NCBI GenBank assembly: GCA_934234185.1
Contig: CAKQHO010000091.1
Span: forward strand, 1 to 13,659
Direction of reading: 5' to 3'
DNA length: 13,659 bases
From: an uncultured Psychrobacillus sp.
Lineage (GTDB): Bacteria; Bacillota; Bacilli; Bacillales_A; Planococcaceae
The notes under the pieces were generated by a model. The model was not told where the DNA came from. It was given only the letters and a program-made list of their open reading frames with translations, and did no database searches. Positions 1 to 6,950 of this stretch are shown one piece after another (positions within the stretch are counted from its first letter, which is position 1; every line of letters starts with the position of its first letter). A program made the position numbers and the translations under genes.

Positions 1-182
1 TTGCCATTCTGTGGCAAGCCTCTTTCTAATAAGCAGAAGCCTTTTATTAGTTTACATAACAACATTATACACCCATTCAAAGTATGTTTATAGAAATGGC
101 AGCCGGCTAGAGTTGCTGTGAAGCTTCCTCCATCCTGTACTGCTTTAGTTTGTCGAGGTAGAAAATCATCATCTTCGCTTTA
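1..182. other. Non-coding stretch at the window edge
   Basis: I see no convincing gene here on either strand. Two small inverted repeats are visible: TTGCCA (1-6) with TGGCAA (12-17), and CTAATAA (26-32) with TTATTAG (44-50). A minus-strand TATAAT lies at 64-69 but has no good -35 partner. The segment is probably an intergenic region between the gcv operon and a gene outside the window; no function is assigned. Confidence 0.5.
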
Positions 183-335
183 CCAAGGGGCTGGAGCGCA
201 GCGAGGGAGTTTCAAGGAGGGAAAACTAAGGACGTCACATCCTGTGACAACGTTTTTCTGACCAACATCCTGTTGGCCTAAGCCGTGCCCGCGGAAAGCG
301 TCCGTTCGTAGCGCAAATCAACTCTTCCTCGCGTA
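183..335. repeat. GC-rich intergenic element with twin hairpins, probably a dispersed repeat
   Basis: This stretch is clearly more GC-rich than the flanking AT-rich DNA and has no supportable gene. It holds two look-alike hairpins: GTCACA (234-239) with TGTGAC (243-248), and CCAACA (262-267) with TGTTGG (271-276). Both have 6-bp stems around the same TCC loop. The following text, GCGGAAAGCGTCCGTTCG then GCGCAAATCAAC, resembles intergenic repeats that recur in Bacillaceae and Planococcaceae genomes. That resemblance is from memory and copy number cannot be tested in this window. It could instead be a structured RNA or a remnant of a mobile element. Confidence 0.45.
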
Positions 336-345
336 CTTCTATTTT

Positions 346-400
346 AAAAGAAAAAAGACTGTAGGCAAACTCCAAAATTTCTGGAGTTTGTCTACAGTCT
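346..400 (-). terminator. Rho-independent terminator of the gcv operon
   Basis: On the minus strand an 18-bp stem (356-373 with 383-400, one G-T pair) closes a 9-base loop. It is followed by a U-rich tract (the A-run at 346-356 on the plus strand, broken by one G). It lies about 30 bases beyond the gcvPB stop codon and is a strong intrinsic terminator for gcvT-gcvPA-gcvPB. Confidence 0.9.
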
Positions 401-401
401 G

Positions 402-426
402 ATGCGACCCTTCTACAGGGTCGCAT
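402..426 (-). other. Hairpin between the gcvPB stop and the terminator
   Basis: A perfect 9-bp stem (402-410 with 418-426, core TGCGACCC/GGGTCGCA) and a 7-base loop start 5 bases after the gcvPB stop codon. It has no U-tract of its own, since the terminator stem follows one base later. It could stabilise the mRNA 3' end or serve as a first pause hairpin. The loop CTACAG is also present in one arm of the next stem, so alternative pairing is possible. Confidence 0.6.
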
Positions 427-431
427 TCTAT

Positions 432-1892
432 TTATGCTTTTGTATAACGCAATACTGGCTTACGTGCAGCTTTTGTTTCGTCTAAACGATTGATAACCGT
501 TGTATGTGGTGCATTTTGAACCATCTCTGGTGTTTCTTCTACTTCTTTTGCAATTTGTATCATCGCATCACAAAAAGCATCCAATGTTTCTTTCGATTCT
601 GTTTCAGTAGGCTCAATCATCATACCTTCTTCCACGTTTAATGGGAAGTATATTGTTGGTGGATGATAGCCAAAGTCTAGCAGGCGCTTCGCCATATCAA
701 GCGTACGCACTCCTAATTTCTTTTGACGACGACCGCTTAGCACGAATTCATGCTTACAGTGACGGTTGTATGGAAGATCAAAGTAAGGCTCTAATCTTCT
801 CATCATATAGTTCGCATTTAACACCGCATACTCTGTTACTGCTTTTAATCCATCAGGACCCATTGAACGGATGTATGTGTATGCACGCACGTTAATCCCG
901 AAGTTACCATAGAAAGGCTTTACGCGACCAATTGTTTGTGGACGGTTATAATCAAACGTAAACTTCCCTTCCTCTTTCACCAGAACCGGGCTCGGTAAAA
1001 ACGGAATAAGATCTGCTTTCACTCCAACCGGACCAGAACCTGGACCTCCCCCACCATGTGGACCTGTGAAGGTTTTATGAAGATTTAAATGAACACAGTC
1101 AAACCCCATATCCCCTGGACGCGCTTTAGACATTACGGCATTAAGGTTAGCTCCATCATAATAAAGTTTTCCGCCAACACCGTGAATAATCTCCGCAAGC
1201 TCTAAGATATGCTCCTCAAATAACCCTAATGTGTTAGGGTTCGTAAGCATTAGGGCAGCTGTGTCTGGACCAGCTACTCTACGAAGATCTTCTAAATCTA
1301 CAAGGCCATCTTCATTAGATTTAACCGTAATTGTTTCAAAACCAGCTACTGTTGCTGATGCAGGATTAGTACCGTGAGCAGAGTCAGGAACAATTACCTT
1401 CGTACGCTCCATACCTCCATTTGCTTCATGGAAGGCTCTGATCATCATAAGTGCAGTCCATTCACCATGTGCACCAGCAGCAGGTTGAAGTGTAACTTCA
1501 TCCATGCCTGTTATTTCAACCAATGATTCCTGAAGCTCAAACATAAGCTCCATTGCTCCTTGGACTGTCTCTTCCTCCTGTAAAGGATGGATATTAGCGA
1601 ATCCCGGGAATCTAGCTACAGATTCATTAATTTTAGGATTGTACTTCATCGTACAAGAGCCTAGTGGATAAAATCCAGTATCCACTCCGTGGTTACGATT
1701 AGATAGAGCCGTATAATGACGCATAATATCAAGCTCCGAAACTTCTGGCAGCTCAGCTTCCTCTACACGAATCAGTCCTTCTGGTAGCAGGGAAGAAAGG
1801 TCAACTTCAGGGACATCTAGCTCTGGCAAGCTATATCCAACTCGACCTTCTTTCGTAATTTCAAAAATTAGTGGTTGATTATCCTTATGCAT
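432..1892 (-). CDS. gcvPB: Glycine dehydrogenase (decarboxylating) subunit 2
   Basis: This is the PLP-binding C-terminal half of the glycine cleavage P-protein. With GcvPA it decarboxylates glycine and passes the aminomethyl group to lipoyl-GcvH in the cytosol. The protein has 486 residues and matches the B. subtilis subunit along its whole length. The PLP lysine is Lys273 in the motif NLHKTFTGPHGGGGPG; the PDSAHGTNPAS block is also clear. I chose the ATG at 1892 (MHKDNQ) over an upstream in-frame start at 1922. GcvPB homologues begin there, and a GGGGG Shine-Dalgarno stands about 6 bases upstream. The start lies inside the end of gcvPA: the 8 bases ATGCATAA hold both the gcvPB start and the gcvPA stop, which favours translational coupling. 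It is last in the operon, and gcvH is not in this window. Confidence 0.96.
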   Translation of the reverse strand: MHKDNQPLIFEITKEGRVGYSLPELDVPEVDLSSLLPEGLIRVEEAELPEVSELDIMRHYTALSNRNHGVDTGFYPLGSCTMKYNPKINESVARFPGFANIHPLQEEETVQGAMELMFELQESLVEITGMDEVTLQPAAGAHGEWTALMMIRAFHEANGGMERTKVIVPDSAHGTNPASATVAGFETITVKSNEDGLVDLEDLRRVAGPDTAALMLTNPNTLGLFEEHILELAEIIHGVGGKLYYDGANLNAVMSKARPGDMGFDCVHLNLHKTFTGPHGGGGPGSGPVGVKADLIPFLPSPVLVKEEGKFTFDYNRPQTIGRVKPFYGNFGINVRAYTYIRSMGPDGLKAVTEYAVLNANYMMRRLEPYFDLPYNRHCKHEFVLSGRRQKKLGVRTLDMAKRLLDFGYHPPTIYFPLNVEEGMMIEPTETESKETLDAFCDAMIQIAKEVEETPEMVQNAPHTTVINRLDETKAARKPVLRYTKA

Positions 1893-3231
1893 AAAGAGCC
1901 CCCATTTCTTGCACGAGTGCATCTATCTCTTCTTTCGTACGTTGTTCTGTCACAGCAATTAACACATGATTTTTTAAATCAGCATTTACTCTTCCTATGT
2001 CAAAGCCGCCAATGATTCCTTTTTCCAAAAGCTTTTTGTTCCCTTCTGAGATAGAGCCATTGACTTTTACTACTATTTCATTAAAATGAGGACCTTGGAA
2101 TGGAACTTCAAAGCCTGCTTGTTCAAATGCTTGCTTTGCATAATGAGTTTTGGTAATATTTTGAACCGCCATCTCTTTTACACCATTTTTTCCTAAAGCA
2201 GTCATCGCTACAGATGCAGCTAAGGCATTTAATGCTTGGTTAGAGCAGATATTAGAAGTAGCTTTATCACGACGGATATGTTGTTCACGAGCTTGCAGCG
2301 TTAATACAAATCCTCGACGGCCTTCTTCATCTGTAGTTTCTCCTACTAGACGCCCCGGAACTTTACGCATTAATTTGTTTGTTACAGCAAAGAAGCCACA
2401 ATGCGGTCCACCGAATGCTTCAGAAATTCCAAACGGCTGAGCATCACCTACTGTGATATCTGCGCCAAGCTTCCCTGGAGGCGTTAGCACACCTAGAGCT
2501 AATGGATTGGCAGATACGATGAATAAAGCATTGGCTGCGTGTGTAATTTGTTCCACTTTCGAAAGGTCTTCAACCTGTCCAAAGAAGTTTGGATACTGAA
2601 CCATTACTCCGGCAGTATTTTCGTCAACCGCTTCCTCTAACAGTTGAATATCTGTAACTCCATCTTTCGCTGGGACAGTTACCACTTCAATATTTTGTCC
2701 CTTCGCATAAACCTTTACCACATCGATATACTCAGGATGAATAGCTTCTGAAACTACTAGCTTTTTACGACGAGTATGTCCAGCAGCTAGATTGCCAGCC
2801 TCTGCTAAAGCGGTTCCACCATCATACATAGAGGAGTTCGCTAGGTCCATACCAGTTAACTCACAAATCATCGTTTGGAATTCAAAAATTGCTTGTAGCT
2901 CTCCTTGAGAGATTTCAGGCTGATAAGGAGTGTATGCAGTATAAAATTCTGAACGAGAAATAACATGATCGACGATTATAGGCTTAAAGTGATCATAAAC
3001 ACCTGCTCCTAAGAAAGAAGCATATTGTTTGCTGTCTGCATTTTTAGTAGCTAATTGAGATAATTCCTTTAATAGAGCAGATTCTGCTTTTGCAGGCTTA
3101 ATATTATATTCGCCTTTAAAACGGACTTTTTCCGGTATATCAGCAAATAATTCATCAACGGAAGAAATTCCAATAACCTCTAACATTTCTTGCTGATCTT
3201 TTTCAGTCATTGGTAAATAACGATGCTTCAT
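1885..3231 (-). CDS. gcvPA: Glycine dehydrogenase (decarboxylating) subunit 1
   Basis: This is the N-terminal half of the split P-protein, a fold-type I PLP enzyme subunit without the PLP lysine. It forms a heterotetramer with GcvPB. At 448 residues it has the normal length for the Firmicutes subunit. Typical blocks are MKHRYLPMTEKD at the N-terminus, YTPYQPEISQGELQ, SMYDGGTALAEA, and GDAQPFGISEAFGGPHCG in the second half. The ATG at 3231 is preceded by an AGAGG ribosome binding site. Its start lies 24 bases after the gcvT stop and its end overlaps gcvPB by 8 bases, so the three genes form one operon. Regulation is expected through the glycine riboswitch upstream of gcvT. Confidence 0.96.
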   Translation of the reverse strand: MKHRYLPMTEKDQQEMLEVIGISSVDELFADIPEKVRFKGEYNIKPAKAESALLKELSQLATKNADSKQYASFLGAGVYDHFKPIIVDHVISRSEFYTAYTPYQPEISQGELQAIFEFQTMICELTGMDLANSSMYDGGTALAEAGNLAAGHTRRKKLVVSEAIHPEYIDVVKVYAKGQNIEVVTVPAKDGVTDIQLLEEAVDENTAGVMVQYPNFFGQVEDLSKVEQITHAANALFIVSANPLALGVLTPPGKLGADITVGDAQPFGISEAFGGPHCGFFAVTNKLMRKVPGRLVGETTDEEGRRGFVLTLQAREQHIRRDKATSNICSNQALNALAASVAMTALGKNGVKEMAVQNITKTHYAKQAFEQAGFEVPFQGPHFNEIVVKVNGSISEGNKKLLEKGIIGGFDIGRVNADLKNHVLIAVTEQRTKEEIDALVQEMGALYA

Positions 3232-3255
3232 GAAAGGACAACCTCTTTCCTCAAA

Positions 3256-4359
3256 TTATTTTCCTCTTTTATAAAAAGGAGTTGCGATAGTAACTGCCTT
3301 AAGACGCTTATTACGAATCTCTACCTCAAGCTCTTGACCAAGCTCCGTGTATGTAGATTCTATAAGAGCCAGACCTATATTCTTTTTTAAGGTTGGTGAC
3401 TGAGTACCAGTAGTAACGAAACCAATCTGCTTTTCACCAGCATAAACTGGATAACCAGTACGCGGTATACCCTTATCAATCATTTCAATTCCGACACTTT
3501 TTCTTGGAACACCTTTTTCTTTTTGATTTTCAAGTGCTGCTTTTCCAAGAAAATCTACTTCTTTTTGAAGTTTTACCACAAAGCTGATGCCAGCCTCAAG
3601 CGGGGAAATCTCCTTAGAGAGCTCTTGCCCATATAAAGGGAGGCAAGCTTCGAAACGTAGTGTATCTCGAGCACCAAGACCACAAGGAAGAAGACCTTCC
3701 CCTTTACCTGCTTCTAAGATTTCCTTCCATAAATCTACCACATCACTGCTAGACGCATAGATTTCAAATCCATCTTCCCCTGTATAGCCAGTACGCGAAA
3801 CAAGTACCTTTTTACCGGCAATGTCTACCTCATCTATAAAACGGAAAAACTTAATTTCTGAAAGGTCAGTTGAAGTGAGCTTTTGAAGAATTTCTTGTGC
3901 TTTTGGTCCTTGTAATGCAAGTAAGCCATATTCATCTGAAAGATTAACAAGCTCAACATCTGCTGTAGCATGTTGAAGCATCCATTCGAAATCCTTCTCA
4001 ATATTGCCAGCGTTCACTACTAGCAGATAATGGCTGTCTTCGAGCTTGTAAACCAGTAAATCGTCTACTATTCCACCATCTGTATAGCACATGGCAGTAT
4101 ATTGTGCCTGACCTATAGCAAGCTTCGAAACGTCATTAGTAATAAGTTTTTGGATAAAAGCCTCACTACCAGGACCTTTCACTACAACCTCACCCATATG
4201 AGACACATCAAACAATCCAGCTTTTGTACGTACCGCCTCGTGTTCTTCTTTAATACTAGAAAATTGCACTGGCAGCTCCCAGCCACCAAAATCAATAGTT
4301 TTACCTCCATAAGCTGCATACACATCAAATAGAGGGGTTCGTTTAAGTTTTTCTGGCAA
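3256..4359 (-). CDS. gcvT: Glycine cleavage system aminomethyltransferase (T-protein)
   Basis: GcvT transfers the methylene group from aminomethyl-lipoyl-GcvH to tetrahydrofolate, releasing ammonia. The 367-residue protein has the usual family length. It contains the N-terminal blocks GGKTIDFGGWELPVQF and GLFDVSHMGE, a central SRTGYTGEDGFEIY block, and GLGARDTLRFEACLPLYGQEL. The start is a TTG at 4359, supported by a full AGGAGG Shine-Dalgarno 7 bases upstream. An ATG just before that site is out of frame. It is the first gene of gcvT-gcvPA-gcvPB. The leader upstream carries a tandem glycine riboswitch and a terminator, so transcription into this gene should rise when glycine is abundant. Confidence 0.96.
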   Translation of the reverse strand: MPEKLKRTPLFDVYAAYGGKTIDFGGWELPVQFSSIKEEHEAVRTKAGLFDVSHMGEVVVKGPGSEAFIQKLITNDVSKLAIGQAQYTAMCYTDGGIVDDLLVYKLEDSHYLLVVNAGNIEKDFEWMLQHATADVELVNLSDEYGLLALQGPKAQEILQKLTSTDLSEIKFFRFIDEVDIAGKKVLVSRTGYTGEDGFEIYASSSDVVDLWKEILEAGKGEGLLPCGLGARDTLRFEACLPLYGQELSKEISPLEAGISFVVKLQKEVDFLGKAALENQKEKGVPRKSVGIEMIDKGIPRTGYPVYAGEKQIGFVTTGTQSPTLKKNIGLALIESTYTELGQELEVEIRNKRLKAVTIATPFYKRGK

Positions 4360-4403
4360 TTTTTTTCCTCCTCATCTACTAAAATTACTGACTTTTTTAA
4401 GGC

Positions 4404-4448
4404 AAAAAAGGACAGAGAAACCCCTTTAAAAAGTAGGTTTCTCTGTCC
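4404..4448 (-). terminator. Riboswitch-controlled terminator upstream of gcvT
   Basis: On the minus strand the 13-bp stem GGACAGAGAAACC/GGTTTCTCTGTCC (4436-4448 with 4410-4422) is followed by a run of six U. Its 5' arm contains the GGACAGAG end of glycine aptamer II. A ligand-stabilised P1 helix (CTCTG with CAGAG) and this terminator therefore exclude each other. The arrangement predicts read-through when glycine is bound, i.e. an ON switch. Confidence 0.9.
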
Positions 4449-4617
4449 TGGTACCTGAAAGTTTACCAAACTGGCTTTCCTCTTTGGTGGCTTTCCTCTA
4501 GTATATAGATAAAGCACTCTCCAGAGTTGCGTCCTATACGAGTTCTCTTTGCCTGAGAGATTCATAATCTTCATTACTTGCTCCTTCGGCGACGCAATTA
4601 AGCGTTCTCTCCCCGTA
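4441..4617 (-). promoter_or_regulatory. Tandem glycine riboswitch
   Basis: Two glycine aptamers lie in the minus-strand leader of gcvT. Aptamer I shows GGGGAGAGAACGC, the conserved GCCGAAGGAGCAA (near 4578-4590) and TCTCTCAGGCAAA. The linker reads GACGCAACTCTGGAGAG. Aptamer II shows CACCAAAGAGG (near 4479-4489) and CTTTCAGGTACCAGGACAGAG. Aptamer II differs from the usual CCGAAGG core (CCAAAGA), whereas aptamer I is canonical. Glycine binding should keep the terminator at 4404-4448 from forming and switch on the glycine cleavage genes. I did not find a clear promoter upstream. Confidence 0.95.
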
Positions 4618-4715
4618 TATTCATCCGCATTACTATTTAAGTGATAAAATTCTGTTTCTTTGTCTATATCCTAACATTAAGCCATTCAGTTAGCAATCAT
4701 TTTTCCTGAAAACGT

Positions 4716-4763
4716 TTAAAGGCGAACATTATTTATAAAATTACGTTTTTCATTCGCCTTTAA
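4716..4763 (-). terminator. Possible terminator of the comG-aroK transcript
   Basis: TTAAAGGCGAA (4716-4726) is complementary to TTCGCCTTTAA (4753-4763), giving an 11-bp stem with a 26-base loop. The 3' plus-strand arm (4753-4763) covers the last codons of aroK. On the minus strand the stem is followed by ACGTTTTC, a short and imperfect U-tract. It is the only candidate stop signal between aroK and the glycine riboswitch, but the large loop makes it weak. Confidence 0.4.
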
Positions 4764-5262
4764 GTCGTTTCACTTGAAATGCAGCATATTCTGTTATTTT
4801 TCTTAAATGTCTATTTTGTGTTCGGATTGTAATGTGGGCAGCTTTCTTATAACATCTTTTTCGACTATTATATAACTGCTCCAAATCCTCTCTTGTACTT
4901 TTTTGTACAATCGGTCGATTTTTATCGTTTCTAATACGAATCCAAATATCCTCAAAGGTAGCATCTAAAAATAAAACAAGACCAGACTGTCGCATAATGC
5001 GTATATTTTGTTCATTTGTTGCAACACCACCGCCTGTGGAGATTATACAGGATTCTTTCCGAAAATTTAAAAGAAACTCTGTTTCAAGCGTGCGAAAGTA
5101 TGCTTCTCCCTCTTGCTCAAAAATCTCCGGGATAGATCTTTTTTGCTGTTTAACTATTTCCTTATCCATATCATAATAAGGCATCTTTAGCAGATAGCTC
5201 AGCCTTCTCCCTATCGCACTCTTACCACTACCCATAAACCCGACTAAATAGACTTTATACAT
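4750..5262 (-). CDS. aroK: Shikimate kinase
   Basis: AroK phosphorylates shikimate at the 3-hydroxyl with ATP, an aromatic amino acid pathway step in the cytosol. The 170-residue protein is of normal size. It shows the Walker A loop GFMGSGKS (8-15), the shikimate-binding DMD (31-33, Asp33), FRTLE with Arg57, the GGG loop (77-79), the lid arginine in NRPI (Arg116), and the C-terminal R/Y segment YNSRKRCY. The ATG at 5262 has a modest GGTGG site upstream. It starts 28 bases after the comGG stop with no terminator between, so it is probably transcribed with the comG operon and perhaps also from an unseen promoter. From memory, a similar position between comG and gcv occurs in the B. cereus group, while B. 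subtilis has its shikimate kinase elsewhere. Confidence 0.95.
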   Translation of the reverse strand: MYKVYLVGFMGSGKSAIGRRLSYLLKMPYYDMDKEIVKQQKRSIPEIFEQEGEAYFRTLETEFLLNFRKESCIISTGGGVATNEQNIRIMRQSGLVLFLDATFEDIWIRIRNDKNRPIVQKSTREDLEQLYNSRKRCYKKAAHITIRTQNRHLRKITEYAAFQVKRLKGE

Positions 5263-5290
5263 TCTTCCACCAACTCACTACATACCAGAA

Positions 5291-5485
5291 TTATTTTAAT
5301 CGTTTTTTAAAATTTTCTATTTTATTGATAGTAGCATTAATATTACTTAATTCCAATGAATCATACGTTCTAAATTTCGCCTGGTAAGCAGAAGTCATGT
5401 AAATCATAGAGACAGTAACAAGTAAAAGGAGTAAAACCGCTGCAGGAAGAAAGATTCCCTTTTCGTTACGTGCTATACGTGACAT
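5291..5485 (-). CDS. comGG: Short ComGG-like minor pseudopilin
   Basis: This is the last comG gene. In B. subtilis ComGG is a minor pseudopilin of the competence pilus. The start is taken at the ATG at 5485 (MSRIARNEKG), with AAAGGAG 10 bases upstream; an alternative ATG at 5512 lacks a good site. A class III prepilin signal ends at Gly10, followed by IFLPAAVLLLLLVTVSM, which resembles FIYPAVLFVSALVLL of B. subtilis ComGG. Position +5 is Ala rather than Glu, fitting the non-canonical ComGG pattern. The product is only 64 residues against about 124 in B. subtilis; the C-terminal domain is missing. The stop is 28 bases from aroK, so a frameshift cannot hide the rest. It overlaps comGF by 20 bases. 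Identity rests on position and N-terminus. Confidence 0.72.
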   Translation of the reverse strand: MSRIARNEKGIFLPAAVLLLLLVTVSMIYMTSAYQAKFRTYDSLELSNINATINKIENFKKRLK

Positions 5486-5912
5486 AAAAAGTATGCTCCT
5501 TTTCCATTCCATTAGAGAACTTTACTTGAAATGTGATAGATTGTCCATTTCCTATAATATCTAACGTACTAACGTTCATTAGCATCGGCTCATGTCCCAG
5601 TCTATTCTTTTGTTTTCTAATCATGTTTGAATAAAGCTCTATATCAAATTCTTCGTTTTTAATCTTATAGCGAATTCCAGGTGGTGATTTTTGAAGAGTT
5701 AAACTATCTACGTTGCTTAGGTAGCTATCCGTTTGTTGTAAAAATAGGGCCCAATCCGTTTCTGTAACATCTGTTAACCAATCTTCTGTTCGGTAAATAT
5801 ATAAGATACTCAAAAGAAATAACTGAGAAGACAATAAAAAAATAGTTAACTGGAGAAGCGAATTCATTAATGTATAGCCATCATTCGAAACTTTTAAGTA
5901 ATTTCGATACAC
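5466..5912 (-). CDS. comGF: Competence pseudopilin ComGF
   Basis: ComGF is a minor pseudopilin needed for the transformation pilus. The 148-residue product has a prepilin-like N-terminus with Gly12-Tyr13 as the likely ComC cleavage site and a hydrophobic helix at about 14-40. Position +5 is Asn17 instead of the usual Glu. The core FDIELYSNMIRKQ followed by LGHEPML closely resembles the FDIYHSMIRKR...GHVPIL stretch of B. subtilis ComGF, which identifies it. The start is GTG at 5912, supported by AAGGAGGAGGT just upstream. It overlaps comGE by 19 bases and comGG by 20 bases, as expected for a tightly coupled operon. Confidence 0.9.
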   Translation of the reverse strand: MYRNYLKVSNDGYTLMNSLLQLTIFLLSSQLFLLSILYIYRTEDWLTDVTETDWALFLQQTDSYLSNVDSLTLQKSPPGIRYKIKNEEFDIELYSNMIRKQKNRLGHEPMLMNVSTLDIIGNGQSITFQVKFSNGMEKEHTFYVTYST

Positions 5913-6199
5913 TTGACCTCCTCCTTCTGAACTCCTTCAAATATTACACAAACACCATTACTAGTGATGTTATATTGGTAAATAAGGTCCTCTATTGTAG
6001 TAGTCCCCTCGAATTCTCCTAGGTCGATATATCGCTTTACAGCATCATGCATAACAAGAGAAGCATGATAATGCCGTTTCTTATTTTCAAGTGTATAAGT
6101 GATTTGCATAGTCATCGGAAGCAAAGTAGTCGCAACAAGTAACAGAATAGATAGACTCAAAATAGTTTCGGGCCAAGAGAATCCTTTTTCATTCGTCAT
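5894..6199 (-). CDS. comGE: Competence pseudopilin ComGE
   Basis: This is a minor pseudopilin by position (fifth comG gene) and by its prepilin signal: MTNEKG then FSWPETILSLSILLLV, with cleavage after Gly6 and Glu11 at +5. A single hydrophobic helix covers about residues 7-30. The C-terminal half has two cysteines, in NGVCVIF and EVKCIEI, which could form a disulfide outside the membrane. I chose the ATG at 6199 (101 residues) because GGGAG stands 8 bases upstream; the in-frame ATG at 6214 has no good site. It overlaps comGF by 19 bases and comGD by 11 bases. ComGE proteins are poorly conserved, so the name rests mainly on synteny. Confidence 0.85.
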   Translation of the reverse strand: MTNEKGFSWPETILSLSILLLVATTLLPMTMQITYTLENKKRHYHASLVMHDAVKRYIDLGEFEGTTTIEDLIYQYNITSNGVCVIFEGVQKEEVKCIEIT

Positions 6200-6629
6200 A
6201 TGATAGTCTCCCATGTCCGATATTCACAGTTACCTTTTTGGTACTATTCTTAGTTTCAAATCTAAAAACACCAAATTGATTTACAGCACCGTTCGGATGA
6301 AAACCAATGGTACTTAGATAACTATTTTTAGAAAGAGATATATCCTTAGGGAGCGATCGTTTAAACAACGTAGAATTAAGGTTTTTCACTTGATACTTCC
6401 TTCCCTCATCGTAAAATTCTAAGTAAATATAGCTAGATTGAGCGAGGGCTAAAGATTGCATTTGTTGAAGGTCTAAATGGAGCTGACGAATAAAGTTTTT
6501 CTCTTCCCTCTTCTCTATTTGTGAATTTGTAATATAAATCGTTGAGAAGCTAATGAGCATAAAAATAGATAAAACCAAAAGTGTTTCTAAAAGTGTAAAT
6601 CCGTATGAATTAAGGTGATTAACTTTCAT
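6189..6629 (-). CDS. comGD: Competence pseudopilin ComGD
   Basis: ComGD is a minor pseudopilin of the competence pilus. The 146-residue product begins with a short basic leader (MKVNHLNSYG) cut after Gly10, then FTLLETLLVLSIFMLISFS with Glu15 at +5, the classic type IV prepilin/GspH-like N-terminus. The rest is a small globular domain with the block IGFHPNGAVNQFGVFRF, typical of GspH/ComGD proteins. The ATG at 6629 overlaps the comGC end by 11 bases. Export and processing should depend on the prepilin peptidase ComC, not encoded in this window. Confidence 0.92.
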   Translation of the reverse strand: MKVNHLNSYGFTLLETLLVLSIFMLISFSTIYITNSQIEKREEKNFIRQLHLDLQQMQSLALAQSSYIYLEFYDEGRKYQVKNLNSTLFKRSLPKDISLSKNSYLSTIGFHPNGAVNQFGVFRFETKNSTKKVTVNIGHGRLSYDE

Positions 6630-6936
6630 CTAATATAGAAACTTTCCCATCTGTAATGATTAGCCGATTTCCATTAGAGCAAGTTCTGTTATCCTCCGTT
6701 ATATATTGTTCTGTTATTAACTGCTCTATCGTTGGAGTTGTTTTCCTATCAATCTTATAAGACTCTACTTGTCCCTCTAGCATTTTTTGCAGTGCCTCGC
6801 ACCCTTTGCTATCTATACTAGCAGATTGCTTGGTGACATTTGGAATTGTAATAAGAATCAACACAGAGATAATTAAAAGAACGATCATCATTTCTACCAA
6901 AGTAAATCCTCGGTTGTTTACTAATCTTTTTAGCAT
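6619..6936 (-). CDS. comGC: Major competence pseudopilin ComGC
   Basis: ComGC is the main building block of the transformation pilus that brings DNA across the Gram-positive wall. The 105-residue product has the leader MLKRLVNNRG, cleavage after Gly10, then FTLVEMMIVLLIISVLILI with Glu15 at +5. This is one of the most recognisable motifs in the window. The C-terminal domain carries two cysteines (Cys46, Cys86) that could form an intramolecular disulfide. The ATG at 6936 has AAAGGAG 9 bases upstream. It follows comGB after 14 bases and overlaps comGD by 11 bases. Confidence 0.96.
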   Translation of the reverse strand: MLKRLVNNRGFTLVEMMIVLLIISVLILITIPNVTKQSASIDSKGCEALQKMLEGQVESYKIDRKTTPTIEQLITEQYITEDNRTCSNGNRLIITDGKVSILDES

Positions 6937-6950
6937 ATTTTTCTGCTCCT

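Noticed and set aside
64..92. Minus-strand promoter from TATAAT at 64-69
   Set aside because: No acceptable -35 at 16-18 bases, and no gene follows inside the window.
235..426. Minus-strand open frame of 63 codons downstream of gcvPB
   Set aside because: It runs through two hairpins, the gcv terminator and the GC-rich repeat-like element, has no convincing ribosome binding site and an unlikely composition.
641..895. Plus-strand open frame inside gcvPB
   Set aside because: It is antisense to a full-length, well-conserved gcvPB and has no recognisable protein features.
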